Below, one piece after another: positions 28,855-37,523 of a stretch of 48,113 bases of DNA. The DNA comes from Melioribacter roseus (GTDB lineage: Bacteria; Bacteroidota; Ignavibacteria; Ignavibacteriales; Melioribacteraceae), in contig DYJK01000014.1 of the NCBI GenBank assembly GCA_020723165.1, forward strand, positions 1 to 48,113, read 5' to 3'. Within the stretch, counting starts at the first letter, position 1, and each line of letters opens with the position of its first letter. A program made the position numbers and the translations under genes. The notes under the pieces were generated by a model. That model did no database searches. It saw nothing but the letters and a program-made list of their open reading frames with translations, and had not been told where the DNA came from.

Positions 28855-30201
28855 ATGGATTTTTTAGATAACCTCGTTTTACCGCAGTCGGCACATCATA
28901 TGTTGCTGTTAAAGTATCTGCTTGTGCTTACTTATATTTTACTAATTCCTTATCTAAGTATTTTATTCGGTTCATTAGTTTTATCGGTTTACTACGAGAA
29001 GAAGGCGGCAAAAACTTCGGATAAAAAATATTACCAGTTTGCCAAAGAATTGATAGATCAAATTACATTTAATAAGGGCGGAGCGTTTGCGCTTGGTGTA
29101 GTGCCTATGATAAGCGCTGCATTCTGTTATGCGCAATTACTGCACCTAACTAACCTTATAGTTCCGGAATTTATTTTGGTTGCCGTTCTGATATTTTTGA
29201 TAGCCTTGATTTTAATCTACACATACAAATACACTTTTCACCTTAAAGATATTTTCTCTTTGGTATCGGGCCAATCTAAAACTCAAGACGAATTAAATGA
29301 AGAAGTTGAATCTTATGCAACAAAAACTTCACGCTTACATAAGCATTCGGGGAGTTACGGTTTAACTTTATTGATTATTGCTGTCTACTTTTTTATCGGT
29401 GCTGTACAACTTGCCGGTGATAAAAACGCATGGGAAACAAGTAACGATTTCTTCGGGATAGTTATTTCTATAAAGTCTTTATTCTATTTCATACAATTTA
29501 TAATAGCATCCCTTGCGATTACTGCTGCATTAATACTTTATAAGTATTTTCGTCCGAATACGGATGTAAAAAATAAAAGTGAAGATTACTTAAATTTTGT
29601 TAAAAACTTTTCATTAAAACTTGGCATCATATCAACGATAATCTTACCGTTGTTTGTAGTAATCAATATTATTATCAAGCCCCAGGATTCATTTTCGTAC
29701 GATGTTTTTGGTTATGCTCTTGTTGCATTAATCTGTTTACTGGTAATTGCTGTTCTCTACTATGTTATGATTAAGGAATCGAATGTAAGATTCAGTTCTA
29801 TTGTAATATATCTTTTAGTTCTTGTTTTTGCATTTATAATAATTAAAGATCAATATGCTTTCGATACTACTACAAAGAAACAGTTTGTTATGTTAGCCGC
29901 TAATTATGAAGAATATCAGCAGAAAGTTAAAGAAGAATTCGGACTTGTTGTAGAGACAATAAATGGTGCAGATATCTATAACGGCAAATGTATCGCTTGT
30001 CATCAATTTGATAGAAGACTTGTCGGACCCCCGTACAATGAAACATTACCGAAGTATAAAGGGAATAAAGATGCTTTGGTTAAATTCATACTTAACCCGG
30101 TAAAGATAAATCCTGAATATCCGGCAATGCCAAATCAAGGATTGAAACCGAAAGAAGCAGAAGCCGTGGCTGATTATTTACTTTCGACATATAAGAAATA
30201 A
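28855..30201 (+). CDS. Polytopic membrane protein with C-terminal cytochrome c; N-terminal part CydA-like but degenerate
   Basis: 448 residues. About nine membrane helices fill residues 15-350, followed by a cytochrome c domain with CIACH (379-383), LVGPPY and axial M425 in PAMPNQGL. By eye, the first 90 residues follow the layout of cytochrome bd subunit CydA (helix 1, charged loop ending DKKYYQFAKE, then GAFALGVVPMIS, compared with ALGVATG in CydA), but the first-helix heme b ligand His is replaced (TYILL). LHKHSGSYG (161-169) could correspond to the second heme b site. So it may be a bd-derived module that lost oxygen chemistry. It is the last gene of the operon, 11 bases after ctaB. The family is not one I can name with certainty. 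Confidence 0.6.
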   Translation: MDFLDNLVLPQSAHHMLLLKYLLVLTYILLIPYLSILFGSLVLSVYYEKKAAKTSDKKYYQFAKELIDQITFNKGGAFALGVVPMISAAFCYAQLLHLTNLIVPEFILVAVLIFLIALILIYTYKYTFHLKDIFSLVSGQSKTQDELNEEVESYATKTSRLHKHSGSYGLTLLIIAVYFFIGAVQLAGDKNAWETSNDFFGIVISIKSLFYFIQFIIASLAITAALILYKYFRPNTDVKNKSEDYLNFVKNFSLKLGIISTIILPLFVVINIIIKPQDSFSYDVFGYALVALICLLVIAVLYYVMIKESNVRFSSIVIYLLVLVFAFIIIKDQYAFDTTTKKQFVMLAANYEEYQQKVKEEFGLVVETINGADIYNGKCIACHQFDRRLVGPPYNETLPKYKGNKDALVKFILNPVKINPEYPAMPNQGLKPKEAEAVADYLLSTYKK

Positions 30202-30221
30202 TTTTCGACTGCATGAATAAT

Positions 30222-30250
30222 AAGGGAAAGCGATTAGCTTTCCTTTTGTT
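30222..30250 (+). terminator. Rho-independent terminator of the respiratory operon
   Basis: AAGGGAAAGC (30222-30231), loop GATTA, GCTTTCCTTT (30237-30246): a ten-pair stem with one G-T pair, running into a T-rich TTTTGTTT. It lies 20 bases after the stop of the last gene. Confidence 0.75.
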
Positions 30251-30272
30251 TAAGACAAACGACTTTATAACC

Positions 30273-30396
30273 TCACAATTAAAATATTGTGAAATTAGAA
30301 TCCTTTCAGAACTCAGTTTTGTCCTTTGCAATTACTATTTATCATGTTAAATTCACAATTGTAATTAAAAATTTTTAGGTAAATTTTATATTGTGA
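30273..30396. promoter_or_regulatory. Repeated TCACAAT / ATTGTGA half-sites before and over the DUF4143 gene start
   Basis: Two inverted pairs of the same heptamer: TCACAAT (30273-30279) with ATTGTGA (30286-30292), spacer six, and TCACAAT (30353-30359) with ATTGTGA (30390-30396), spacer 30. The last half-site covers the GTG start codon at 30393. This arrangement suggests a dimeric repressor acting on this gene; no regulator is encoded next to it. Confidence 0.4.
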
Positions 30397-31526
30397 TACC
30401 AAGATTACTTGAAAATAGTATTAAATCTCAGCTTTTTAAGGGAAAGACACTAATCATTTATGGCGCTCGTCAGGTGGGTAAAACAACCCTTGTGCAAAAT
30501 CTGCTGAAAGAATTTGGAAATAAAGGACGTTACCTTAACTGTGAGATTTTTTCTGTTGAACAAAATCTAAAAGAAGCTGAACCGGAAAAACTAAAGGCAT
30601 TCCTCGGTGATTACAAAATAATCGTTTTAGATGAAGTACAAAACATCCCTAATCCCGGGAAGATATTAAAGGTGATTACTGATACCTTAAAAGAAATACA
30701 AATAGTTGCGACCGGATCTTCTAGTTTTGAACTTGCTAATAAAATAGCTGAGCCGATGACGGGGCGTGTGATACGTCATGTACTCTATCCAATTTCGGTT
30801 TTAGAAATAAAAGATGGGGAAGATTGGCTGAAGGTTGATGCCAAATTAGAAAAACTTCTCCGCTTCGGTTCTTATCCCGAAGTATATACTTCCAATGATG
30901 AAGATGCTGTTGAAAAATTGCATGAGCTTTCTTCAAGTTATCTATTTAAGGATTTGCTAAAGTTTGAGGGAATAAAAAAATCGAGCTTGCTGAAAAATCT
31001 TGTTATCTCCCTGGCTCTTCAACTTGGCAATGAAGTTACATATAATGAATTAGCGAACAAACTTGGTGTAAGCAGTATTACTGTTCAGAAATATATAGAT
31101 CTGCTTGAACAGAGTTTTGTTTTATTCAAACTAAACTCGTTTTCAAGGAATATTCGTAAGGAAATATCAAAATCATTCAAGATTTATTTCTATGATAATG
31201 GAATACGCAATGCACTTATTAATAATTTTAATCCTATTTCTTTGCGAAATGATGTTGGCGCGCTATGGGAGAATTTTTGCATTTCGGAAAGAATAAAATC
31301 TATTGCATACGCAAACAAAAAAGTTAACAACTACTTTTGGCGCACTTACGACCAAAAGGAGGTTGATTATGTAGAAGAATTTTCAGGCATAATTACCGGA
31401 TATGAAATAAAGTACTCCGAGAAACAAAAACTTAAAATTCCAAAGTCATTTTCCGAATCCTATAATGCTCAAGTTTTGAAGGTAGATAAAAGTAACTACT
31501 GGAAATTTTTTGATTTGCAGAATTAA
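30393..31526 (+). CDS. AAA_14 / DUF4143 family ATPase
   Basis: 377 residues from a GTG. Walker A is GARQVGKT (24-31); Walker B is KIIVLDEVQN with D80/E81; TGSSSFEL is the sensor segment. A winged-helix region (YNELANKLGVSSITVQKYIDLLE) follows, then the DUF4143 C-terminal domain with a nuclease-like KEVDYVEE...YEIKYS pattern (D and E, then E-x-K). The molecular role of these orphan ATPases is unknown; they are patchily distributed and often behave as accessory genes. It stands alone, with a terminator before it and 69 bases before prmC. The predicted repeated operator over its start suggests tight control. Confidence 0.85.
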   Translation: MIPRLLENSIKSQLFKGKTLIIYGARQVGKTTLVQNLLKEFGNKGRYLNCEIFSVEQNLKEAEPEKLKAFLGDYKIIVLDEVQNIPNPGKILKVITDTLKEIQIVATGSSSFELANKIAEPMTGRVIRHVLYPISVLEIKDGEDWLKVDAKLEKLLRFGSYPEVYTSNDEDAVEKLHELSSSYLFKDLLKFEGIKKSSLLKNLVISLALQLGNEVTYNELANKLGVSSITVQKYIDLLEQSFVLFKLNSFSRNIRKEISKSFKIYFYDNGIRNALINNFNPISLRNDVGALWENFCISERIKSIAYANKKVNNYFWRTYDQKEVDYVEEFSGIITGYEIKYSEKQKLKIPKSFSESYNAQVLKVDKSNYWKFFDLQN

Positions 31527-31595
31527 ATCATGAATGCTCTAAAATAAACGGGCAGTTTCAAGGCAATTAGCTAACTGCCAGTAACTTATCTAAAA

Positions 31596-32447
31596 ATGTT
31601 AACTGTACTCGAAGCAATAAAATTAGCTACTGAATATTTCGAAAAGAAGAATATTGAATCCGCAAGGACTAATGCAGAGCTGCTTTTAGCCCACCTACTC
31701 AATTGTAAGCGACTTGATTTGTATCTTAAATTTGATCGGCCGTTATCTGATACCGAATTAAATAGTTACCGTGAAATGATTTCCCGGAGAGGCAAATACG
31801 AACCGGTGCAGTATATTATCGGCCACGAAGAATTTTTCGGATTTAAATTCATAGTTAATCAATCTGTATTAATACCCAGACCTGAAACGGAGATACTTGT
31901 TGAATCAATAATCAGTATGTATCAAGGGATATCAAATTTAATTGTACTTGATATCGGGACCGGGAGCGGTAACATTGCAATATGTCTTAAAAAACATTTG
32001 AGTATTGAGCACCTTGACGCAGTTGATATTTCTTCAGATGCTATAAATATCGCTAAACAAAATGCTGAGCTAAACTTGGTTGATGGAATAAATTTTATCA
32101 ACCAAAATATTTGCAACGGTTTTGTACCCCCTAGTGGGAAATATGATGTTATTGTTTCCAATCCGCCTTATATTACTAAAGAGGACTACCAAAATCTGCA
32201 AAAGGAAATTTTACTATATGAACCTAAATCAGCATTGACAGACGATAAGGACGGTTTAGAATATTATAAAAGCATCGTGAAATTTAGTGCTAACAACCTC
32301 AAACAAAACGGTAAATTATTTTTTGAACTCGGAATCGGTCAGGTAAAGGAAGTGGAAGAGATTTTACAAAAATCAGGTTTTAATAATATCGAGATACAAA
32401 AAGATTACCAGCAGATAGATCGTGTTATTTCAGGAGAATTAATTTGA
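31596..32447 (+). CDS. prmC: Peptide chain release factor N5-glutamine methyltransferase
   Basis: 283 residues. An N-terminal helical domain includes PVQYIIGHEEFFG (70-82); the SAM-binding motif is LDIGTGSGN (118-126) and the catalytic NPPY is at 189-192. It methylates the glutamine of the GGQ motif in release factors RF1/RF2. Its stop overlaps the dtd start (TTGA), suggesting coupled translation of two translation-quality genes. Confidence 0.94.
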   Translation: MLTVLEAIKLATEYFEKKNIESARTNAELLLAHLLNCKRLDLYLKFDRPLSDTELNSYREMISRRGKYEPVQYIIGHEEFFGFKFIVNQSVLIPRPETEILVESIISMYQGISNLIVLDIGTGSGNIAICLKKHLSIEHLDAVDISSDAINIAKQNAELNLVDGINFINQNICNGFVPPSGKYDVIVSNPPYITKEDYQNLQKEILLYEPKSALTDDKDGLEYYKSIVKFSANNLKQNGKLFFELGIGQVKEVEEILQKSGFNNIEIQKDYQQIDRVISGELI

Positions 32448-32923
32448 GAGCACTTGTTCAAAGAGTTAGTGAAGCATCGGTAGAAATAAAATCGGAAAAT
32501 TATTCTGCTTCGATTGGTAAGGGAATGGTTATTCTGCTTGGCGTGAAAGATGGGGACACAGAAAACGATGTGGCCTTTGTTGCCGATAAATGTTCTAATC
32601 TTAGAATCTTTTCCCGAAGGGATCCCATTGGAACGGGAGAAGATGAAAATGAGAAAATGAATCTTTCGGTAAAAGATGTTGATGGTGAAGTGCTGGTAAT
32701 TTCTCAATTCACTTTGTATGGTGACGCACGGAAAGGGAATAGACCAAACTTTACCGATGCGGCTAAACCCCAATTAGCAGAAGAACTTTACAATAAATTT
32801 GTAGATAGGTTGAAACAGAACCTTGGTAGCGATAAAGTTAAGTCAGGTATTTTTGCAGCGATGATGCTCGTTAAAATTTTCAATGATGGCCCGGTTACAA
32901 TTTTAGTTGAACCTAAAACTTGA
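32444..32923 (+). CDS. dtd: D-aminoacyl-tRNA deacylase
   Basis: 159 residues, TTG start overlapping prmC. Family motifs: MRALVQRVSEASVEI at the start, SQFTLYGDARKGNRPNF (about 95-111, active-site Ser-Gln-Phe-Thr) and the C-terminal NDGPVTILVE, which contains the cross-subunit Gly-cisPro. It removes D-amino acids (and glycine from tRNA-Ala) from charged tRNAs. GIFAAMMLVKIF differs a little from the usual GxFGAxM. Length is slightly above the usual 145-150. Confidence 0.95.
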   Translation: MRALVQRVSEASVEIKSENYSASIGKGMVILLGVKDGDTENDVAFVADKCSNLRIFSRRDPIGTGEDENEKMNLSVKDVDGEVLVISQFTLYGDARKGNRPNFTDAAKPQLAEELYNKFVDRLKQNLGSDKVKSGIFAAMMLVKIFNDGPVTILVEPKT

Positions 32924-33010
32924 CCACCCCATATTCCCCTCCTTCTCTTCGACAAGGCTTCGGCGAGCTCAGCCGAGCCGCTCAGAGTGACGGAGGGGAA
33001 TTAAGGTGGG
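32924..33010. repeat. Palindromic interspersed repeat after dtd
   Basis: The outer arms are inverted: ATTCCCCTCC (32933-32942) pairs perfectly with GGAGGGGAAT (32992-33001), extended imperfectly by CCACCCC and GGTGGG. Inside, GGCT-CGGC and GCCGAGCC form a second stem around GAGCTC (32956-32980), and CTCAGAGTGAC follows. It starts right at the dtd stop and has no ORF. It could also act as a terminator-like hairpin. From memory, it resembles short palindromic repeats common between genes in this bacterial group. Confidence 0.6.
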
Positions 33011-33034
33011 AGGTGAAGTAGAAAGGATGTTGAT

Positions 33035-33937
33035 TTGCACTCAACAATTTTGATTTTTATGGATGGTGTAGGAATCGGTAAAAAGGATTATGAATACAAT
33101 CCCTTCTTCAAATATGGATTTAAAACATTTTCGGAAATTTTTGGTGCTATCCCGTCATTAGAAGAACAACGATTAAAAGGAGATAATGCTTACCTATTCC
33201 CGGTTGATGCGAGTATGGGAGTCCCGGAGATTCCATTGAGCGGTACCGGGCAAACAGCAATTTTCTGCGGCGTGAACGCATCTAAAATTGTAGGACATCA
33301 CTTTGGTCCCTATCCTCATTCAAAATTAATTCCAATCTTAAAAGAAAAAAATATTTTCTACGAGTTCAAAAAGCGAAGGCAAAAAGTTTCATTCGTAAAC
33401 GCTTATCCAAAACAATTTTTCCAGTATGTTAATTCAGGCAGACGCAGATTGAGTGTTACTACACTTAGCTGTTTGATGAGCGGTATCAAATTAAATAAGA
33501 TTGAAGAATTGAGGAGAGGAAAAGCATTAGCCGCCGATATCGATAATATTCACTTTGTCACAAAGATGAATTATAAACTACCGGTACTAACCCCTTTGAA
33601 AGCAGCACAGAGACTATTAAAAATTGCTGGGGAAAATCATTTAACAGTATTTGAAATTTTCCACACCGATCATCTCGGACATGGTAGAGCGCCAGAATAT
33701 TTGGAACACACAATTAAAGTTTTAGATGATTTTTTATTCAGCACCGCAAAAGGTCTTACATCCAACATGACATTAATTGTCTGCTCTGATCACGGGAATT
33801 TTGAGGACCTTTCGATCAAAATGCACACGCTAAACCCGGCATTAGGAATGGTGTTCGGCAAACATGCAAAAGAAATTTCTAAGAAGATTAAAAAGTTATA
33901 CCACATTAAACCGGCAATAATGGAGATGTATGGTTGA
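33035..33937 (+). CDS. Alkaline-phosphatase superfamily metalloenzyme (phosphoglycerate mutase-like)
   Basis: 300 residues from TTG at 33035, with AAAGGA eight bases upstream. ILIFMDGVGIG (5-15) provides the first metal aspartate; PLSGTGQTAIFCG carries the Ser/Thr nucleophile position, as in cofactor-independent phosphoglycerate mutase; FEIFHTDHLGHG and VCSDHGNFED hold the remaining Asp/His metal ligands. It is much shorter than iPGM (~510), because the cap domain is reduced. The substrate is unknown; peptidase or phosphomutase annotation is not supported beyond the fold. Overlaps comEC by four bases (TTGA). Confidence 0.7.
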   Translation: MHSTILIFMDGVGIGKKDYEYNPFFKYGFKTFSEIFGAIPSLEEQRLKGDNAYLFPVDASMGVPEIPLSGTGQTAIFCGVNASKIVGHHFGPYPHSKLIPILKEKNIFYEFKKRRQKVSFVNAYPKQFFQYVNSGRRRLSVTTLSCLMSGIKLNKIEELRRGKALAADIDNIHFVTKMNYKLPVLTPLKAAQRLLKIAGENHLTVFEIFHTDHLGHGRAPEYLEHTIKVLDDFLFSTAKGLTSNMTLIVCSDHGNFEDLSIKMHTLNPALGMVFGKHAKEISKKIKKLYHIKPAIMEMYG

Positions 33938-36348
33938 ATGATCATCCGCTAATAAAATTCATCCTATATTTTATCTGCGGCATTATCCTCCAAAAAATAT
34001 TTGAGCTGAATAGCCAGCTCCTTCTCTTTGTCGTAATCGTTTTAATCGCAGCAATCATCCCGCTAATACTTCTTAAGAAGAATAATCTAAAACCGCTTTC
34101 AAATTTTATAATAGTATTTCTAATAACATTTTCAGCAATGCTGCACTATTCACAATTCAAGAATGAAAAAGCAGTCTATCCTTTCGATTCGCAAAAAGTT
34201 TCTAACGCTGTTGTTTATGGAAAAGTGAACAACATTGAATTGATCAAGGAAGAAAGGATTGTTTTTAATATCAAAACCGATTCACTTTTTCTGAACGGTA
34301 AAAAAACTGTGATGAAAATATCATTGATTGCTTCTTTGCGTGAAGCAATATCGAATGTGAACCAAAAATACAGAGAGATCGGTGTTGGAAATTACTTAGA
34401 GTGCAGAGGAAATATTTTTAGAGCAAGGAATGAACGGAACCCCGGTGAATTTGATTACGAAGATTATATACAGCAAAGAGGTTTTTCCGGCTTGCTGATA
34501 ATCAATAATGCAGATAATGTTAAGATCATCGATAATAAAATTGAGCCGTTCGGAAATGCTGTCTTCAACGCGAGAAAAGTAATTGACGAACAAATCCTAT
34601 CACTGCACAACAAAACTACCGGCGGATTTTTGCGCGGACTTCTTCTTGGCGACCGCAGCATGATTCAATACGAAATTGAAAATGAATTTGTTAACGCCGG
34701 TGTTGTTCACGTACTATCGGTTTCGGGTCTGCATGTTGGATTTATAATCCTGATTTTCATTTTCCTCTTTAAAAGATTTAATGTGTACACAAGATTTGCC
34801 TTAACATTTACCGGGCTTCTTATATATGTAATCATTACCTACTTCCAGGCACCGGTAACACGTTCTGCAATAATGGGGCTCGCACTTTTATCCGCACCGC
34901 TTACAAACCGGAGTCCCAACAATATTAACTCATTAAGTTTAGCTGCATTTGTAATCCTAATATTTAGACCGGATGATTTATTCGATCCCGGTTTCCAGCT
35001 CTCGTTTTCTGCAATACTTGCCATTATAATTTTTTATCCTCCTTTCAGCAAATTCATTTATAAGTTGAATATAAAATTTGAATTGTTGAAAGATATTTTA
35101 CTTTTCTGTGCTGTTTCGCTTGCGGCACAAATCGGCACACTTCCGTTTACACTAGTTTATTTTCACAAACTCTCGATCGTAGCACTGTTTGCAAACATGT
35201 TTGTTATCCCTCTAAGCGGTATGATCGTTGGGCTTGGAATTCTTACTATCGCAATTGGTACAATTTACAGTTGGTTCGGGAGTGTTTTTGCTTCGGCAAA
35301 CGAGTTGATGACTTATGTTCTATTCTACTTAGTAGAACTATTCGGTAAGCTAAATTTTTCATTCATACCGATAAATCAATTCTCTTTGTATGATGGGATA
35401 ATTTTCTATTTCATCCTGATTTTTCTTTATCTTAATTGGAAAAGGTTAACAACCGTCAAATCAAAAATAATTGTAGTCTCCTTTTCAATATTAACCCTTG
35501 CTGTTTTATTCTCACTTGATAATAAAGTTTTGCTCGAAGAGAAAAAGCTGAGCATTGTTGCGATCGATATCGGTCAGGGTGATTCATTCTTGGTAAAGTT
35601 CCCTAATGGTGAGACTGCGCTTATCGATGGCGGAGATGCTACAAAATATTTTGATAATGGTGAACGCGTTATCAAACCATTCCTCGAAAGAATGGGAATC
35701 GATAAGATTAACTATGGATTTATCTCGCACGTGGACGGTGATCACTATCGTGGGATGGTTTATTTAATCAAATCAGGATTGATAGAAGAAATTTATAAAC
35801 CTAGAATTGATTCAACATTGGAAAAGGATGTAGAACTTGAAAAACTAATCCGCAGTAAAGGAATCCCGGTTAGCTATTACGGAAAAGATATTTTAAAAAT
35901 CGGCGGAACACGATTATATATACTCAACGACACACTAAATAATTATTTCGATTCATTCGAAACAAATGATAAAAGTGGTCTAATGAAGTTGGTTTATGGA
36001 AACACTTCGTTTTTATTTACTGGTGATGCTCAAATTAAAGCGGAAAAATATTACGCTGATAATTACAAAGAATTTCTAAAATGTAATGTACTTAAAGCCG
36101 GGCATCACGGAAGTAAAACCAGCACTTGTGAAATGTTTCTTAATTATGTTCAGCCGAAATCTGCAATAATATCATCTGGGATATTGAATAAGTTCAATCA
36201 TCCTAGTCCTGAAGTTATTGAACGATTCCAAAATCATAATGTTGAATTACTGAGAACCGATCTATCCGGTGCAATCATTCTTCAATCCGATGGCGGAACA
36301 ATTAAAAATATAAATTGGAAAAAGCCCGGTAGGGGATTTATATTTTGA
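33934..36348 (+). CDS. comEC: ComEC/Rec2 DNA-uptake channel
   Basis: 804 residues, full length. Order: short helices and a DUF4131 OB-like region (1-200), GLLLGDRSMI, then the Competence domain with VVHVLSVSGLHVGFI and helices to about 515, then a metallo-beta-lactamase domain (about 535-800) with AIDIGQGDSFLV, SHVDGDHY, FTGDAQ and LKAGHHGSKTST. It forms the inner-membrane pore for single-stranded DNA during natural transformation. Presence of an intact comEC means DNA uptake is possible, which fits the accessory DNA at both window ends. TTG start overlapping the preceding gene. Confidence 0.92.
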   Translation: MNDHPLIKFILYFICGIILQKIFELNSQLLLFVVIVLIAAIIPLILLKKNNLKPLSNFIIVFLITFSAMLHYSQFKNEKAVYPFDSQKVSNAVVYGKVNNIELIKEERIVFNIKTDSLFLNGKKTVMKISLIASLREAISNVNQKYREIGVGNYLECRGNIFRARNERNPGEFDYEDYIQQRGFSGLLIINNADNVKIIDNKIEPFGNAVFNARKVIDEQILSLHNKTTGGFLRGLLLGDRSMIQYEIENEFVNAGVVHVLSVSGLHVGFIILIFIFLFKRFNVYTRFALTFTGLLIYVIITYFQAPVTRSAIMGLALLSAPLTNRSPNNINSLSLAAFVILIFRPDDLFDPGFQLSFSAILAIIIFYPPFSKFIYKLNIKFELLKDILLFCAVSLAAQIGTLPFTLVYFHKLSIVALFANMFVIPLSGMIVGLGILTIAIGTIYSWFGSVFASANELMTYVLFYLVELFGKLNFSFIPINQFSLYDGIIFYFILIFLYLNWKRLTTVKSKIIVVSFSILTLAVLFSLDNKVLLEEKKLSIVAIDIGQGDSFLVKFPNGETALIDGGDATKYFDNGERVIKPFLERMGIDKINYGFISHVDGDHYRGMVYLIKSGLIEEIYKPRIDSTLEKDVELEKLIRSKGIPVSYYGKDILKIGGTRLYILNDTLNNYFDSFETNDKSGLMKLVYGNTSFLFTGDAQIKAEKYYADNYKEFLKCNVLKAGHHGSKTSTCEMFLNYVQPKSAIISSGILNKFNHPSPEVIERFQNHNVELLRTDLSGAIILQSDGGTIKNINWKKPGRGFIF

Positions 36349-36367
36349 ACCAAAACTTATTGACTAA

Positions 36368-37384
36368 ATGTTAATTCTTGAAAATCAATCATTAAAACAC
36401 CTCAACACCTTCGGCTTAGAAGCCAAAGCAAAATATTATATCGAAATCGAATCAGAAAAAGAATTAATCGAATTGTTCGTCACCCCAAAAAGTATACTTG
36501 ATAATGCATTGATATTAGGTGGTGGAAGTAATATCCTATTCACCAAAAATTATGATGGGCTAGTTATCCGGTACATTGCGAAAGGAATTAAGGTGATATT
36601 GGAAGACGATGAATCGGTTCTTATCAAAGCTGAAGCCGGGGAAGTGTGGGATGATCTTGTTAGTTATTGTGTGGCGAAAAAATATTATGGAATTGAAAAC
36701 TTATCATTGATACCCGGAACTGTTGGTGCCGCACCTATCCAAAATATCGGTGCTTACGGTGTTGAACTTAAAGATTGTTTTGAATTGCTCGAAGGTTATT
36801 TTATCGATAGTGGCAGTAAACAAACATTTATGAGAAGTGATTGTAATTTTGGCTACCGCGACAGCATATTCAAGAGAGAATTGAAAAATAAATTCGTCAT
36901 TACATCGATCGTTCTGCGGCTGTATAAAAAGCAAATATTTAATTTGTCGTACAGTGCATTAAAAGAAGAACTGAAGAATTATAACACGAATGAATTAACT
37001 ATCGAACTTGTGAGAGAAACAATTAAACGAATTCGTAAGAATAAGTTACCCGACCCCGTTCAACTTGGTAACTCCGGCAGCTTCTTTAAAAATCCCGAGA
37101 TAGATGAAGAAAAATTTTTATTAATTCATGAAAAAAATCCTGACCTGGTTTTTTATAAAACAAGCAGCGGCACTTATAAAATTCCAGCCGGATGGCTTAT
37201 TGAAAAATGCGGCTTCAAAGGAAGACGTATCGGAAATGTGGGCACGTTTAGTAAACAAGCACTTGTTATTGTTAATTACGGCAATGCAACCGGTGACGAA
37301 ATCAAAAATTACGCTGAACAAATCCGGCATGAAGTCAATACCAAGTTCAGCATACTTTTGGATTATGAAGTGAATATCATTTGA
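36368..37384 (+). CDS. murB: UDP-N-acetylenolpyruvoylglucosamine reductase
   Basis: 338 residues, the long (type I, E. coli-like) form. FAD contacts are in ILGGGSNILF (about 48-57) and IPGTVGAAPIQNIGAYGVEL; the catalytic serine is in GNSGSFFKNP; the C-terminal glutamate is in LLDYEVNII. It reduces the enolpyruvyl group to lactyl, giving UDP-MurNAc for peptidoglycan. It lies 19 bases after comEC; a strong hairpin follows. Confidence 0.95.
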   Translation: MLILENQSLKHLNTFGLEAKAKYYIEIESEKELIELFVTPKSILDNALILGGGSNILFTKNYDGLVIRYIAKGIKVILEDDESVLIKAEAGEVWDDLVSYCVAKKYYGIENLSLIPGTVGAAPIQNIGAYGVELKDCFELLEGYFIDSGSKQTFMRSDCNFGYRDSIFKRELKNKFVITSIVLRLYKKQIFNLSYSALKEELKNYNTNELTIELVRETIKRIRKNKLPDPVQLGNSGSFFKNPEIDEEKFLLIHEKNPDLVFYKTSSGTYKIPAGWLIEKCGFKGRRIGNVGTFSKQALVIVNYGNATGDEIKNYAEQIRHEVNTKFSILLDYEVNII

Positions 37385-37397
37385 CTGATATTAAAAG

Positions 37398-37422
37398 TCC
37401 CTCTCTTAGTTTAAGAGAGGGA
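37398..37422 (+). terminator. Hairpin terminator after murB
   Basis: TCCCTCTCTTA (37398-37408), loop GTT, TAAGAGAGGGA (37412-37422): a perfect 11-pair stem with a three-base loop, followed by TTTAGGG. The short T run is weak for a classical terminator. The stem sequence also resembles a dispersed repeat I recall from related genomes, so it may serve both roles. Confidence 0.6.
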
Positions 37423-37523
37423 TTTAGGGTGAGTTCGTTATTTACAATAAATTTTGGCACGGTCTCTAAATGTTGAGACTATTAAAAGATAAAATCGAAT
37501 TAACAAAACCTCAAAGGTGAATT

